Positions 44,909 to 53,906 of a stretch of 64,000 nt of DNA are shown one piece after another. The position numbers and the translations under genes were made by a program. The stretch comes from Flavobacteriaceae bacterium (GTDB lineage: Bacteria; Bacteroidota; Bacteroidia; Flavobacteriales; Flavobacteriaceae). A model generated the notes under the pieces. It was not told the origin of the DNA and made no database searches. It saw nothing but the letters and a program-made list of their open reading frames with translations. Location: positions 62,001-126,000 of the forward strand of contig JAOXRU010000075.1 in the NCBI GenBank assembly GCA_025800395.1, read 5' to 3'. Numbering within the stretch: position 1 is the first letter of the stretch; the number at the start of each line of letters is the position of its first letter.

Positions 44909-45363
44909 GCCTTGAGTTCTTGTATGATTAAATTTATTTCTGCTTCGATACTTAAATTGCTTGCTACATAAGATTTCGCTTTCATGGTGCACATCACAAA
45001 CTCTGCGGTATCCAATCTGCTCTTTAAGCTTGCCTCTGTATACAACCAGGTTCCACTAGCAGGCAACTGATGCATTTGCACCTTTTTTATGCCACTTATA
45101 AAGCCAATTAATTTGGTTTTATCTCTTTGGTTTTCCTCTACAAAATAACTCTGACCTACCACAGAAGAACAAGATTGCGCCAAATTCTCAATCAGCCCTT
45201 CCTCTACCAATTTCCCAGAACGAATAAACAACCCTTTTTCTGGTATCCAATACCTAGTTTTTACTGTTTTGGCATCTATGTGTATCACCTCATCTACCAT
45301 CAGCATCGGATTCCGATGCGGCAAGAAGCTTTTCACATCTATATGTTTCTCTTCTGGCAACAT
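44905..45363 (-). CDS. Hotdog-fold ACP dehydratase-like protein (ApeP/FabZ type)
   Basis: 152 residues. It begins with a FabZ-like FLPHRNPMLMVDEV, with the catalytic-type His in PHR. The central helix region (GLIENLAQSCSSVVG) holds an acidic residue at the position of the catalytic Glu. It is one of two tandem hotdog proteins resembling aryl polyene dehydratases. It probably dehydrates 3-hydroxyacyl-ACP in chain building. The start abuts the preceding gene's stop. Confidence 0.85.
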   Translation of the reverse strand: MLPEEKHIDVKSFLPHRNPMLMVDEVIHIDAKTVKTRYWIPEKGLFIRSGKLVEEGLIENLAQSCSSVVGQSYFVEENQRDKTKLIGFISGIKKVQMHQLPASGTWLYTEASLKSRLDTAEFVMCTMKAKSYVASNLSIEAEINLIIQELKA

Positions 45364-45800
45364 TAAGACGCAATCACAGTTTTCATTTCCCCACTAGCAA
45401 TTTGTTCTCCGTCTACAGTTACCAAAACTTCCACCATGGTAACTCCCATTATATCGTACAATATATGCACTTTTGTCTGGATTTCTTCGCCTATTGCTAC
45501 CAAACGCTGTATTGCTATTTTTTTTATCGCACCTATATAACCAACAGGCGGCTCTTCCTTGGCCAAGGCATATTTATAGCCTGTATGCAAAGCTACGCTT
45601 TGTGCCATATGCTCTATGATGCCCGGAGCTTGCAAAAATCCAGAGCCACAAAAGATATTGGATTCTTTTACTGTGAATCCAGTTTCAATGGTGGTCTCTG
45701 TAAAAGAAAACATTTTATCTACCATTAGGATGGGATCTGCATGTGGCAACAAATCAGCCACAAGATCTGCATCTAATATTTTATGGATAACAGTCTCCAT
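45363..45800 (-). CDS. Second hotdog-fold ACP dehydratase-like protein
   Basis: 145 residues with DLLPHADPILMVDKM and APGIIEHMAQSVALHTGYK, the same two hotdog motifs as its neighbour (His near 20, Glu near 83). The two may work as a heteromer, as ApeI/ApeP-type pairs are thought to. It shares a base with the next gene and follows darB after 1 base. Confidence 0.85.
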   Translation of the reverse strand: METVIHKILDADLVADLLPHADPILMVDKMFSFTETTIETGFTVKESNIFCGSGFLQAPGIIEHMAQSVALHTGYKYALAKEEPPVGYIGAIKKIAIQRLVAIGEEIQTKVHILYDIMGVTMVEVLVTVDGEQIASGEMKTVIAS

Positions 45801-45801
45801 A

Positions 45802-46938
45802 CTAGCAAACCGTTAAATAAGCATAAGCATACGAAAATCTGGCACTTTCTGGTACAGATAGTAAAATACGATCTCCTTTTTTCAAATCGTTACTAGCAGC
45901 CAACTCTTCCAACATCAAATAGATGGAAGCTGCGCCTACGTTTCCAACCTTGTAGAGATTCATAAACCAATTGTCCCAACCAATTTCAAAATCTTGTTTT
46001 ACCATTTCATTGTACAATCTTTCTTTGAAATAGTAAGAAGAAATATGCGGTAGGTAGTAATCTACATCTGCTGCTCCCAATTGGTGCTTTTCCATTGCCC
46101 ATTTCATACTTTCGACCCCTTTTACCAAGATGTTTTCTCCGAGCAATTTGGCGTCTTGTTTTAATGCAAATATAGATTGCTGCATCCACTCCATAGGCGT
46201 ATACTCACTCCAAGACCTTAGGCTTCCATTCTCTAATTTGTCGGCGCCATTATACATACAGCTCTCCAACTCATTTGCATAGGAATAGCCTTCCATCCAT
46301 TCTATTTTAAAAGACAAATCCCCTTCTGGCTTATCTTTTAGCAAAAAGGCACCTGCGCCATCAGAAAGCATCCAACGTAAAAACTCTTTATGAAATGCAA
46401 TTATTGGCTGTTCTTCTAAAGCCTCTAATTGCTTTACTTCTTCATCAAATTTATTGGATAAAAACCAAGTAGAAGGACGTTCGGATCCCGTGCATATAGC
46501 ATTTTCTACAAGACCCGCTCTCACAGCCATATACCCGTATTTTAAAGCATTCATACCAGAGCAACAAGCGCCAGATGGTGCATTAATCTCTAAATTCGGA
46601 CTATTGGGCAACAAACCATGAACCATAGCTGCGTGGGAAGGAATGAGTTGATCTGGACTAGCAGTACCACAGGATAACAACTGCGCGTCTGACTCTTTAA
46701 AGTCTTCATCAAATAACGCCATCACCGCCTCTTGGGTTAAAGCGGCATTATTGTGCGTTGGATTTCCTTGCTTATCTAGGGCATAGTAGCGCTTCTTTAT
46801 TTGATTGTTGCGCAAAACAATACGTTTGGCAATAGATGCTCTATCATTGATACAGCCCAAAATTTCCTCCATAGCATCATTCTCTACTGCTTCATTAGGA
46901 AGAAACTTAGCTGTCTTGGTTATATATACCTCTTTCAT
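45802..46938 (-). CDS. darB: Ketoacyl synthase III-like DarB, dialkylresorcinol-forming
   Basis: 378 residues from the ATG at 46938 (MKEVYITKTAKFLPNEAVEN). It is a FabH-type thiolase fold with nucleophile region GACCSGMNAL (probably Cys126), a His in YYLPHISSYY and an Asn in VGNVGAASI, the Cys-His-Asn triad. DarB enzymes condense two beta-ketoacyl chains and close the ring to a cyclohexanedione. The neighbouring DarA-like gene confirms the assignment. This makes the alkyl-resorcinol half of flexirubin. Confidence 0.9.
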   Translation of the reverse strand: MKEVYITKTAKFLPNEAVENDAMEEILGCINDRASIAKRIVLRNNQIKKRYYALDKQGNPTHNNAALTQEAVMALFDEDFKESDAQLLSCGTASPDQLIPSHAAMVHGLLPNSPNLEINAPSGACCSGMNALKYGYMAVRAGLVENAICTGSERPSTWFLSNKFDEEVKQLEALEEQPIIAFHKEFLRWMLSDGAGAFLLKDKPEGDLSFKIEWMEGYSYANELESCMYNGADKLENGSLRSWSEYTPMEWMQQSIFALKQDAKLLGENILVKGVESMKWAMEKHQLGAADVDYYLPHISSYYFKERLYNEMVKQDFEIGWDNWFMNLYKVGNVGAASIYLMLEELAASNDLKKGDRILLSVPESARFSYAYAYLTVC

Positions 46939-47009
46939 GTAATTCTTTTGTTCTTTTAACTTCCTATAAAACCACCTAAACACCGCGCATAAAAATGATT
47001 TTATCTGGT

Positions 47010-47936
47010 TTAGTCTTGCTTATATTCTACAGAGGAATAATAAGCCTTCTGCCTTTCAATATGTTTTATCCTAAAAACATAGGTTATCAAAAATACAATA
47101 AAAACAATAGGTGCAATCACCCATATGGCAAATAATAAATAATAATTAAACAATTTCAATAATCTCTTTCTTTTTGCAACATCCTTATTTGTATTGCTTG
47201 TAATAAACTTGGCCCATTTCCCAAACAATATATTGGCTCGCTGATCTGCCAAAACCAAAAACGGCTTCACTTTTACCCCTCCTAGCTTCAACAATTTCGC
47301 TTGCAAGGAATCATAACTCTCCTGCAATAATGCTTTTTCTATTGGCTTACCAAACTTTTTGGCTTCCGCAATGTCTTTATCAGAGACCCCAGGTTTAGGA
47401 AATATGCCTAAATATTTTTCTTTCTTCCCGCTAAACATCCATTGCACTATGGTAATTACGCTTATATGGTTTATATGCCTATCTACCAATGCAATGTTTC
47501 CTACTAACTTCACATCCAATCCCTGCAAATATTTCTTCACCTTTTCTTGCGCCATTATCCACATATTGCGACTGGCATTTAGGGTAATCACAGCTTTGTT
47601 AGACAACAATTTCTTTGCCGCTTCTGACTGCAAAAAAGATGCCGTGGGAATGGAAGGAGACAAATACCATACCGTGTACCCTAATACTATCAAATCATAA
47701 TTGGTATTTAAAACAGCTTCTGGTATTGCTTCTATTGGTTCGGCTTTTTCTAGGAACGACTCTGGAAATGCATCAAAGAAATCGGGCTTCTTCCACGGGA
47801 ATTTAAACTTTCGCTTGCTAGCAATAGGCTGATAGTCTATCTGTACCTGCATTGTATCTATAGAAGAACATACTTGTTTTAAAATTTCTTCTAATTGACC
47901 CGATTGGGAATAGTACAAAACCAATATTTTCTTCAT
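47010..47936 (-). CDS. darA: DarA-like dialkylresorcinol aromatase (flavodoxin-fold)
   Basis: 308 residues. The N-terminus is a flavodoxin-like FMN site (KILVLYYSQSGQLEEI; later LIVLGYTVWYLSPSIPTA). The C-terminal ~50 residues contain one strong membrane helix (LLFAIWVIAPIVFIVFLITYVF), so the protein is membrane-bound. DarA-type proteins oxidise the DarB cyclohexanedione to the aromatic resorcinol. It precedes darB by 71 bases. Confidence 0.9.
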   Translation of the reverse strand: MKKILVLYYSQSGQLEEILKQVCSSIDTMQVQIDYQPIASKRKFKFPWKKPDFFDAFPESFLEKAEPIEAIPEAVLNTNYDLIVLGYTVWYLSPSIPTASFLQSEAAKKLLSNKAVITLNASRNMWIMAQEKVKKYLQGLDVKLVGNIALVDRHINHISVITIVQWMFSGKKEKYLGIFPKPGVSDKDIAEAKKFGKPIEKALLQESYDSLQAKLLKLGGVKVKPFLVLADQRANILFGKWAKFITSNTNKDVAKRKRLLKLFNYYLLFAIWVIAPIVFIVFLITYVFRIKHIERQKAYYSSVEYKQD

Positions 47937-47939
47937 CCC

Positions 47940-48824
47940 TTAGTTTTTAGAATTCGCTTGCCAAAAATCAAAATAATTAAACCACTGCAACGGATAGCGC
48001 GCCAATATTCCTTCTATACTTTTACAATATTCTTCCAACAGGCCTTGGGAATCTCTTCGTTTAAATTGCGCCTGACGGGCGTACAAATGATAGTGTTTAT
48101 TGGTTTCTTTCATCACATAAACAAACAATACTGGTGCTTGCAAACGCGAACTCAATAAAAAAGGTCCTACCGGAAACTTTGCTTTTTCTCCTAGCAAATC
48201 TGCTTGGATGGTTTTAGATCCTTCAAAATATCTATCTCCAGTAAAACACACCAAGCCATTGCTGTCCAAGGCATGATGTATTTCAAAAATATGCGACATA
48301 TCCTCTCGTACGATGATGGTTTTTACCTGAGATTTCCCCGTGACTCCATCCAAATACTGTTGCAATTTTTCGTGCTCTGCATCCGTAGTTACGATATAAA
48401 TGGAAGATTCTATATCGATTTCTGCAAAAAACTTATTGGCTATTTCAAAATTTCCAATATGTGCAGAAATAAGCACCCCACCTTTTTTTTCGCGAAGCAA
48501 TGCTTTAATATGGTCTATCCCATCAAACTCATAGGTGAAATAATCGCGCAGTCCGGAAGAAATAGCTACCTTATCTATAATGGTTTGCCCAAATACAAAA
48601 TAACTTTTGTAAATAGATACAAAGCTCTTCCAAAAACCATAACCCAATCGCTTTCTAAAATAATAATAAATGGATTTGCTGCCGTAATAAGAAAACAAAA
48701 AGAAATAGAATGCCACAAATACCAGCAAGCCATAAGCAGCAACTACCCCTAATTTCTCCATGAGGTAAATAAATATTTTATAGCCCGTTACTGTGCCTCT
48801 CGACTTCCCTTCCCACTGGGTCAT
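47940..48824 (-). CDS. LpxL/HtrB-like acyltransferase
   Basis: 294 residues. An N-terminal membrane helix (about 22-42) is followed by a lysophospholipid/lipid A-type acyltransferase core. The HxxxxE-type motif SAHIGNFEIAN and CFTGDRYFEGS are typical of LpxL relatives. Being inside the pigment operon, it may transfer an acyl chain to the resorcinol or polyene at the inner membrane, rather than to lipid A. Acceptor unknown. Confidence 0.83.
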   Translation of the reverse strand: MTQWEGKSRGTVTGYKIFIYLMEKLGVVAAYGLLVFVAFYFFLFSYYGSKSIYYYFRKRLGYGFWKSFVSIYKSYFVFGQTIIDKVAISSGLRDYFTYEFDGIDHIKALLREKKGGVLISAHIGNFEIANKFFAEIDIESSIYIVTTDAEHEKLQQYLDGVTGKSQVKTIIVREDMSHIFEIHHALDSNGLVCFTGDRYFEGSKTIQADLLGEKAKFPVGPFLLSSRLQAPVLFVYVMKETNKHYHLYARQAQFKRRDSQGLLEEYCKSIEGILARYPLQWFNYFDFWQANSKN

Positions 48825-48836
48825 AGCAAAAAGGTG

Positions 48837-49079
48837 TTATGCTAATTTGTGTTCTATTAAATCGTAAAAGTCTTGCAGTGTAGCCACATCTTTAAAATCT
48901 TCTCCAACCAATTTTACTCCAAAATTAGCCTCTATAGCTACCACTAAGTCTACAAAATCGAGGCTATCCAATTCCAAAGTATCTTTCAAATTGGCATCGG
49001 GGGCGATGTCTCCTTGCTCTACTTCAAATTCATCAACTAAAAAATAGTTGATTTTTTCAATGATTACTGATTTGTCCAT
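48837..49079 (-). CDS. Acyl carrier protein, second copy
   Basis: 80 residues from the ATG at 49079; the ORF extends to 49109 but would overlap the ketosynthase. Phosphopantetheine attaches at Ser39 in TLELDSLDFVDL. It is acidic and helical. It is located 13 bases after the KS stop, so it probably serves that enzyme and the following FabG-dependent cycle. Confidence 0.94.
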   Translation of the reverse strand: MDKSVIIEKINYFLVDEFEVEQGDIAPDANLKDTLELDSLDFVDLVVAIEANFGVKLVGEDFKDVATLQDFYDLIEHKLA

Positions 49080-49092
49080 TCTTTTGACTATC

Positions 49093-50310
49093 CTATATTT
49101 TTTTGACAATTAATGCCGAGTTCGTTCCTCCAAATCCGAACGAGTTAGACAAAAATACATCAATTTTCTTTTCTACTGTTTTATTCACCAAATTTATTCG
49201 TTGCGCGGCCTCATCTGGTTGTTCTAAATTAATATTTGGTGCCACAAAACCATGTTGCATCATTATCATACTATAAATCACCTCACTAGCACCTGCCATC
49301 CAACACTCGTGCCCGGTCATAGACTTGGTAGAACTCACCTCTGGGCAAGCCTCTCCAAATATTTCAAAAATAGCTTTTGCCTCATTGGCATCTCCCAAAG
49401 GGGTAGATGTTGCATGTGCATTTACATAGTCTATATGTGAAGACTGCATTCCTGCCTGATCTAAAGCCATCTGCATAGCCCTGGCAGGCCCTTCCACATT
49501 GGGGGTAGAGATATGATCCCCATTGGAAGAAAACCCGTAACCAACCACTTCACCTAGTATAGTAGCACCCCGCGCCATAGCAGATTCATAACTCTCTAAT
49601 ATCAGTGTTGCTGCACCACCACTTGGCACCAAGCCATCTCTATTGCTATCAAAAGGCCTACACGCTTGCTCTGGGCTATCTTCTCTTGTAGAGAAAACCC
49701 CCAAACCATCAAAACTTGCCATAGCGTATTGATTTGTTTCTTGCGCACCACCACAAATTACCATCTCTTGCAAACCTCCTTTAATAAGATTATACCCCAA
49801 ACCAATAGAATGCGAACCACTTGCACAAGCTGCACTTACAGTAAAGTTGATTCCTTTTAACTTAAACAAGGTAGCCAAATTCATGGTTACGGTGGAATTC
49901 ATAGCTTTAAATATAGCACCAGAACCCACCAAAGTAGTATCCTTCTTTTTTCTAACAGTATCTAAAGAATCTATAACCGACTTTGCTGTACTATCGTTCC
50001 CGTAGATGATTCCTATATCGCGTTGGTTTAAAAAATCGTCATCTATACCTGCTTGCACAAATGCCTCCATAGTGGCTACATAAGCATACAAACTTTCTTC
50101 ACCCATACTAATACGTTGCCTTCTAGACAATTGCTTCTTTAGGTTAGGCGTGGGCAACTTTCCGGTTAAACCAGAGCGGTAACCAAAATCTTTTCTGTCG
50201 GCATCTAATACGATACCAGATTTTCCTGCAAATAAAGATTGTCTCACTTCTTCTATATTTAATCCTATGCAAGAATAAATTCCCATTCCGGTGATGACTA
50301 CTCTACTCAT
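49093..50310 (-). CDS. Beta-ketoacyl-ACP synthase, third copy (FabF-like)
   Basis: 405 residues, the closest in the window to canonical FabF. Cys162 (SAACASGSHSIG), His299 (NAHATSTPLGD) and His334 (KSMTGHECWMAGA) are all in place, and the C-terminus has SNSFGFGGTNSALI. It pairs with the ketoreductase and ACP around it as one elongation module. Confidence 0.94.
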   Translation of the reverse strand: MSRVVITGMGIYSCIGLNIEEVRQSLFAGKSGIVLDADRKDFGYRSGLTGKLPTPNLKKQLSRRQRISMGEESLYAYVATMEAFVQAGIDDDFLNQRDIGIIYGNDSTAKSVIDSLDTVRKKKDTTLVGSGAIFKAMNSTVTMNLATLFKLKGINFTVSAACASGSHSIGLGYNLIKGGLQEMVICGGAQETNQYAMASFDGLGVFSTREDSPEQACRPFDSNRDGLVPSGGAATLILESYESAMARGATILGEVVGYGFSSNGDHISTPNVEGPARAMQMALDQAGMQSSHIDYVNAHATSTPLGDANEAKAIFEIFGEACPEVSSTKSMTGHECWMAGASEVIYSMIMMQHGFVAPNINLEQPDEAAQRINLVNKTVEKKIDVFLSNSFGFGGTNSALIVKKI

Positions 50311-50324
50311 ATTACTTGTTGTTT

Positions 50325-51050
50325 TTAATAGATTCCTCCATTAATATTAATCACTTCTCCTGTAATATAAGACGATTTTTTAGACGCCAAAAAAGCCACC
50401 AAATCTGCTACTTCTTCCGCCTCTCCAAATCTATTGGCAGGTATCATACGTTTTAGCTCATTTTCATCCATCTCTGCAGTCATATCGGTTTTAATAAAAC
50501 CAGGTGCTACCGCATTTACCGTTATTTTTCTTTTTGCCACCTCTTGCGCCAATGCCTTGGTGGCGCCTACCAAAGCAGCCTTAGCAGCAGAGTAGTTGGT
50601 TTGCCCTGGTGTACCTTTTACCCCAGAGACCGAAACCATATTAATAATGCGCCCATAGCGGTTGCGCAATAATTTCTGAATTAAATGATTGGTTACATTA
50701 TAAAATCCATCTAAACTAGTGCGAATTACGCTATTCCAATCTTCTTGCGGCATCCACATAAACAAACCGTCTTTGGTAATACCTGCATTGTTTACAATCA
50801 CCTCTACCAAATCGTCTGGATGCGCTTCTTGCCAAGCATCTAAGGCAGTGGTTACCGCTTCTCTGTCTGCTACATCAAACTGCACTATAGCACCTTTACC
50901 ACCAAGTGCCTCTACTTCTTGTAAGGCGTCTTCTGCCGCAGCCTTATTGCTGTGATAATTAATTAATACTGCATAATTGGTAGTTGCTAACTTCTCACAA
51001 ATAGCTCTCCCTATTCCTCTTGATCCTCCGGTAACTAATGCCCACTTCAT
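50325..51050 (-). CDS. fabG: 3-oxoacyl-ACP reductase
   Basis: 241 residues; a short-chain dehydrogenase with VTGGSRGIGRA at the NADPH site, NNAG, and catalytic Ser140, Tyr153 and Lys157 (TNYSAAKAAL). This would be the only ketoreductase in the cluster, so it probably serves all its ketosynthases. It lies 12 bases after the WG-repeat gene stop. Confidence 0.93.
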   Translation of the reverse strand: MKWALVTGGSRGIGRAICEKLATTNYAVLINYHSNKAAAEDALQEVEALGGKGAIVQFDVADREAVTTALDAWQEAHPDDLVEVIVNNAGITKDGLFMWMPQEDWNSVIRTSLDGFYNVTNHLIQKLLRNRYGRIINMVSVSGVKGTPGQTNYSAAKAALVGATKALAQEVAKRKITVNAVAPGFIKTDMTAEMDENELKRMIPANRFGEAEEVADLVAFLASKKSSYITGEVININGGIY

Positions 51051-51062
51051 GCTTTATGCTCT

Positions 51063-52211
51063 TTATTTTACGTTTACAAATGCCTCTACAAATTTAAACC
51101 ATTTTCCGCCCAATGGCTCGCCGTTTTTATTTATAAAGCCCCAATTCTTCTTATGTGTTACACGAGCCCATCCGTTTAGAAAACCTTTGGTTTCTCCCAT
51201 ACGAAACAACTGTGCAAAACCGCCCGTAGATATCCCATATCTCATTGGCACTACCAATTCCCCTTGGGTGTTGATAAATCCCCACATTTTCTTTTCCTTA
51301 ACCGGCGCCAAACCATCTTCACTAAATATTTCTGCGTCTCGGTACTGCTCTTCTACTACCATTTCGCCTTTGGTATTTACATAACCCCATAACTTCCCAG
51401 TGGTAGACACTGGCGCCAAACCATTTACAAAGGCACGTACCTTTTTGTAGGTTGGTTTAATTAACCAATTTCCTTTCTTATCTACAAAACCCCATAGTTT
51501 ACTAGCATCGGATGCATAGGTGTATGTTCCGCCAGGCCGAAAATCTTTTATTTTTACCGCACCCTCTAAGGCTTTAAATTTCTTATTCACCAAAACTCCA
51601 GCTTGCTGACTTTTCATAACGGTTACCACCCCATTTTCCAATACAGCTCCTATGCTTTGATAATTTGCCGGCACTACTACTTTACCATTTCTATCTAAAA
51701 GCCCCCAATTGTTATTGTCTTTAAACTTGGCCAAACCATTTTTAAAATTTAATATTTTCTGATATATTGGTTCTACCAATACGTTTCCTTGGTTGTCTAT
51801 TAAACCAACTAGCTTATTTCTGCGAATAAACGCCCTTCCATCCTTAAAATCATATAGCTTATCACTCTGGGGCATCTCTAACTCTTTTCCTTTTTTATCT
51901 ATATAAAACCAACGCTTATCCTTGGCTACAACAGCAACTCCTCCTCCAAAGGCCTTTACCTTATTGTAACGGGCAGCAATTACTTGCTCTCCTTTCAAAT
52001 TTAAAAAACCCCAAAGCTTTCCTTCTTTAAAGGCTATCAACCCATCTGCGTAATTCCCCAATTTATCAAAGCTAGACCCTATTATCCAAGCGCCTGTTTC
52101 ATCTATTACCCCAAATTTGCCATTGTTGTCTCTAACTGTTGCCACACGTTTTTGTGCAAACAACTGCGAACCCAATAGTAGGCCAACCAATACAATTACA
52201 TGTTTTTTCAT
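51063..52211 (-). CDS. WG-repeat secreted protein
   Basis: 382 residues with a signal peptide (KKHVIVLVGLLLGSQLFAQ). It is made of many WG repeats, each about 25-48 residues with LWGFxNxKGExV-type cores, e.g. LWGFLNLKGEQVI, NWGLLDRNGKVVV, LWGYVNTKGEMVV, MWGFINTQGELVV. These form a beta-rich solenoid, usually for protein binding. Its presence between tyrosine ammonia-lyase and fabG is unusual for an enzyme operon; it may be a scaffold in the envelope. Confidence 0.9.
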   Translation of the reverse strand: MKKHVIVLVGLLLGSQLFAQKRVATVRDNNGKFGVIDETGAWIIGSSFDKLGNYADGLIAFKEGKLWGFLNLKGEQVIAARYNKVKAFGGGVAVVAKDKRWFYIDKKGKELEMPQSDKLYDFKDGRAFIRRNKLVGLIDNQGNVLVEPIYQKILNFKNGLAKFKDNNNWGLLDRNGKVVVPANYQSIGAVLENGVVTVMKSQQAGVLVNKKFKALEGAVKIKDFRPGGTYTYASDASKLWGFVDKKGNWLIKPTYKKVRAFVNGLAPVSTTGKLWGYVNTKGEMVVEEQYRDAEIFSEDGLAPVKEKKMWGFINTQGELVVPMRYGISTGGFAQLFRMGETKGFLNGWARVTHKKNWGFINKNGEPLGGKWFKFVEAFVNVK

Positions 52212-52247
52212 GACTTTATCTTACATTTAAAATTATACCATTAAAGG

Positions 52248-52260
52248 CTAGGGACCCTAG
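52248..52260. promoter_or_regulatory. Palindrome between the ammonia-lyase and WG genes
   Basis: CTAGGG-A-CCCTAG, perfect on either side of the central base, extended by G-T pairs. In the transcript it would form a hairpin in the 58-base gap but is not followed by a long T-run. It could be a processing or attenuation site. Confidence 0.3.
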
Positions 52261-52269
52261 TTTAACTTT

Positions 52270-53796
52270 CTATGCTTGATTATTCATTAAATACTGCTTT
52301 ACCTCATTCACATAAGGGTACATTATCGGATCTTCTGTAAAAGCAGGAACCATTGCTCTAATTCTATTGTACAACTTCTTGGTACCACTGCTTAGCTTGC
52401 TATCAAAATCCATATATTCTATGGCTTGCACTATGGTAATGAGTTCTATCCCCAATACCTCAAAGCCATTTTCTATTACTTTTTTGGTAAGCAGGGCAGC
52501 ATTAGTTCCCATACTCACTATGTCTTGGTTGTCGTTGTTGTTTGGTATACTGTGGACGTACATTGGGTTAGACAAGGTTTGGTTTTCTGCCGTGGTAGAA
52601 GTAGCGGTAAACTGCACCCCTTGCATTCCAAAATTCAGACCAAGCTTTCCTAGATTCACAAATGGCGGCAACTTATCATTCAGCTTGGCATTTAATAAAT
52701 AATTTAGCTGACGTTCCGATAACATACTTAACTTGGTAATCACCAGCTTTAGTTTATCCATTTCTAAAGACACATAATCTCCATGAAAATTACCACCGTG
52801 ATATACCTGTTGTTTTTCTACATCTATAATAGGGTTGTCATTGGCAGAATTTACCTCTTCTATCAAAATTTTCTCTACCATTTTTAAGGTATCCCATACC
52901 GGCCCCAATATCTGTGGCACACAACGCAAAGAGTAGTACTCTTGGACCTTCTCTTTAAACACAGGGGTATGGTTGTTGCCCTTATATAAATGTTGGTCTC
53001 TTTTTCTTACCAACTGACTATCTGCTAAGTGCGCCCGCATTTGCTTGGCAATCTCACGTTGCCCCACATGCTTTTTGGTGCCATTTATTTCTTCGGATAA
53101 ATGATCGTCATAGGCCTCTACTATTTCATTTATAGCTGCCGAACCAATAATAGCCCAATCCAACAATCGTTTGGCATACATGGTATTTACAATTCCAATA
53201 CCTGTCATTACCGAGGTACCATTCATTAGTGCCAATCCTTCGCGCAGAGCAACCGTTATTGGTGCTAAACCTTCTGCTGCAAACACATCTGCGGTAGCTT
53301 TTCTTTCTCCTTTATAGAAAACCTCTCCTTCTCCTATAAGCACCAAGGCCAGATGCGCTAGCTGCACCAAATCGCCACTGGCACCTACGCCACCGTGCTC
53401 GTATATAAGCGGAATAATATCTTTATTGAGCAAAGTCGCCATTAGTTTTATGGCAGACGGATGCACGCCAGAATGTCCCAAACTAAGGGTATTTAAACGC
53501 GCCAACATGGCCGCACGTACATACATAGGTGCCAATGGCTTACCCGTACCTGAAGCATGAGAACGAATTAAATTGTACTGTAATTGTATTCTATCTGCAT
53601 CATCTATCTTGTATTGTGCCATTGGCCCAAAACCAGTATTCACCCCATAAATTACTTTGTTCTCCGAAAAGGTTTTTAAAAATGAAAAACTCTCTTCTAC
53701 CCTCTTTAATAAACTCTGGTGCAATTCTAAGGGCTCTTTTTCAAAAATAACCGCAAAGAAATCCGCTAGAGTTAGCGCTTCTTTAAGTACTGGCAT
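52270..53796 (-). CDS. Tyrosine ammonia-lyase of the flexirubin cluster
   Basis: 508 residues. The MIO cofactor would form from Ala139-Ser140-Gly141 (GGVGASGDLVQLAHL). Tyr50 (VIYGVNTGFG) is the active-site loop. The selectivity segment LQYNLIRSHASGTG and the long conserved stretches match, from memory, the characterised tyrosine ammonia-lyase of Flavobacterium johnsoniae. It would convert tyrosine to 4-coumarate, the starter of the aryl polyene. It is the first gene of the leftward operon and has its own promoter. It is distinct from hutH in this window, which has LQSNILQSHSVGVG there. Confidence 0.92.
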   Translation of the reverse strand: MPVLKEALTLADFFAVIFEKEPLELHQSLLKRVEESFSFLKTFSENKVIYGVNTGFGPMAQYKIDDADRIQLQYNLIRSHASGTGKPLAPMYVRAAMLARLNTLSLGHSGVHPSAIKLMATLLNKDIIPLIYEHGGVGASGDLVQLAHLALVLIGEGEVFYKGERKATADVFAAEGLAPITVALREGLALMNGTSVMTGIGIVNTMYAKRLLDWAIIGSAAINEIVEAYDDHLSEEINGTKKHVGQREIAKQMRAHLADSQLVRKRDQHLYKGNNHTPVFKEKVQEYYSLRCVPQILGPVWDTLKMVEKILIEEVNSANDNPIIDVEKQQVYHGGNFHGDYVSLEMDKLKLVITKLSMLSERQLNYLLNAKLNDKLPPFVNLGKLGLNFGMQGVQFTATSTTAENQTLSNPMYVHSIPNNNDNQDIVSMGTNAALLTKKVIENGFEVLGIELITIVQAIEYMDFDSKLSSGTKKLYNRIRAMVPAFTEDPIMYPYVNEVKQYLMNNQA

Positions 53797-53833
53797 CTTA
53801 TAATACTTCCTAAATAGTTTTTTTGACTAAAAT

Positions 53834-53866
53834 CAAAAATATTCTTCTCAATCTAGAATATTTCAA
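53834..53866 (-). promoter_or_regulatory. Promoter of the leftward pigment operon
   Basis: On the minus strand a TTG (53864-53866), a 22-base spacer and TATTTTTG (53834-53841) match the Bacteroidota -33/-7 pattern. The start site would be about 30 bases before the ammonia-lyase start. A second exact -7 box, TACATTTG, is at 53869-53876. Confidence 0.6.
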
Positions 53867-53906
53867 AGCAAATGTAATACATTTATAGTCTACACAACAA
53901 ATAATA

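Noticed and set aside
48204-48752. 182-codon plus-strand ORF opposite the LpxL-like gene
   Set aside because: The minus strand carries acyltransferase motifs and fits the operon; the plus frame has none.
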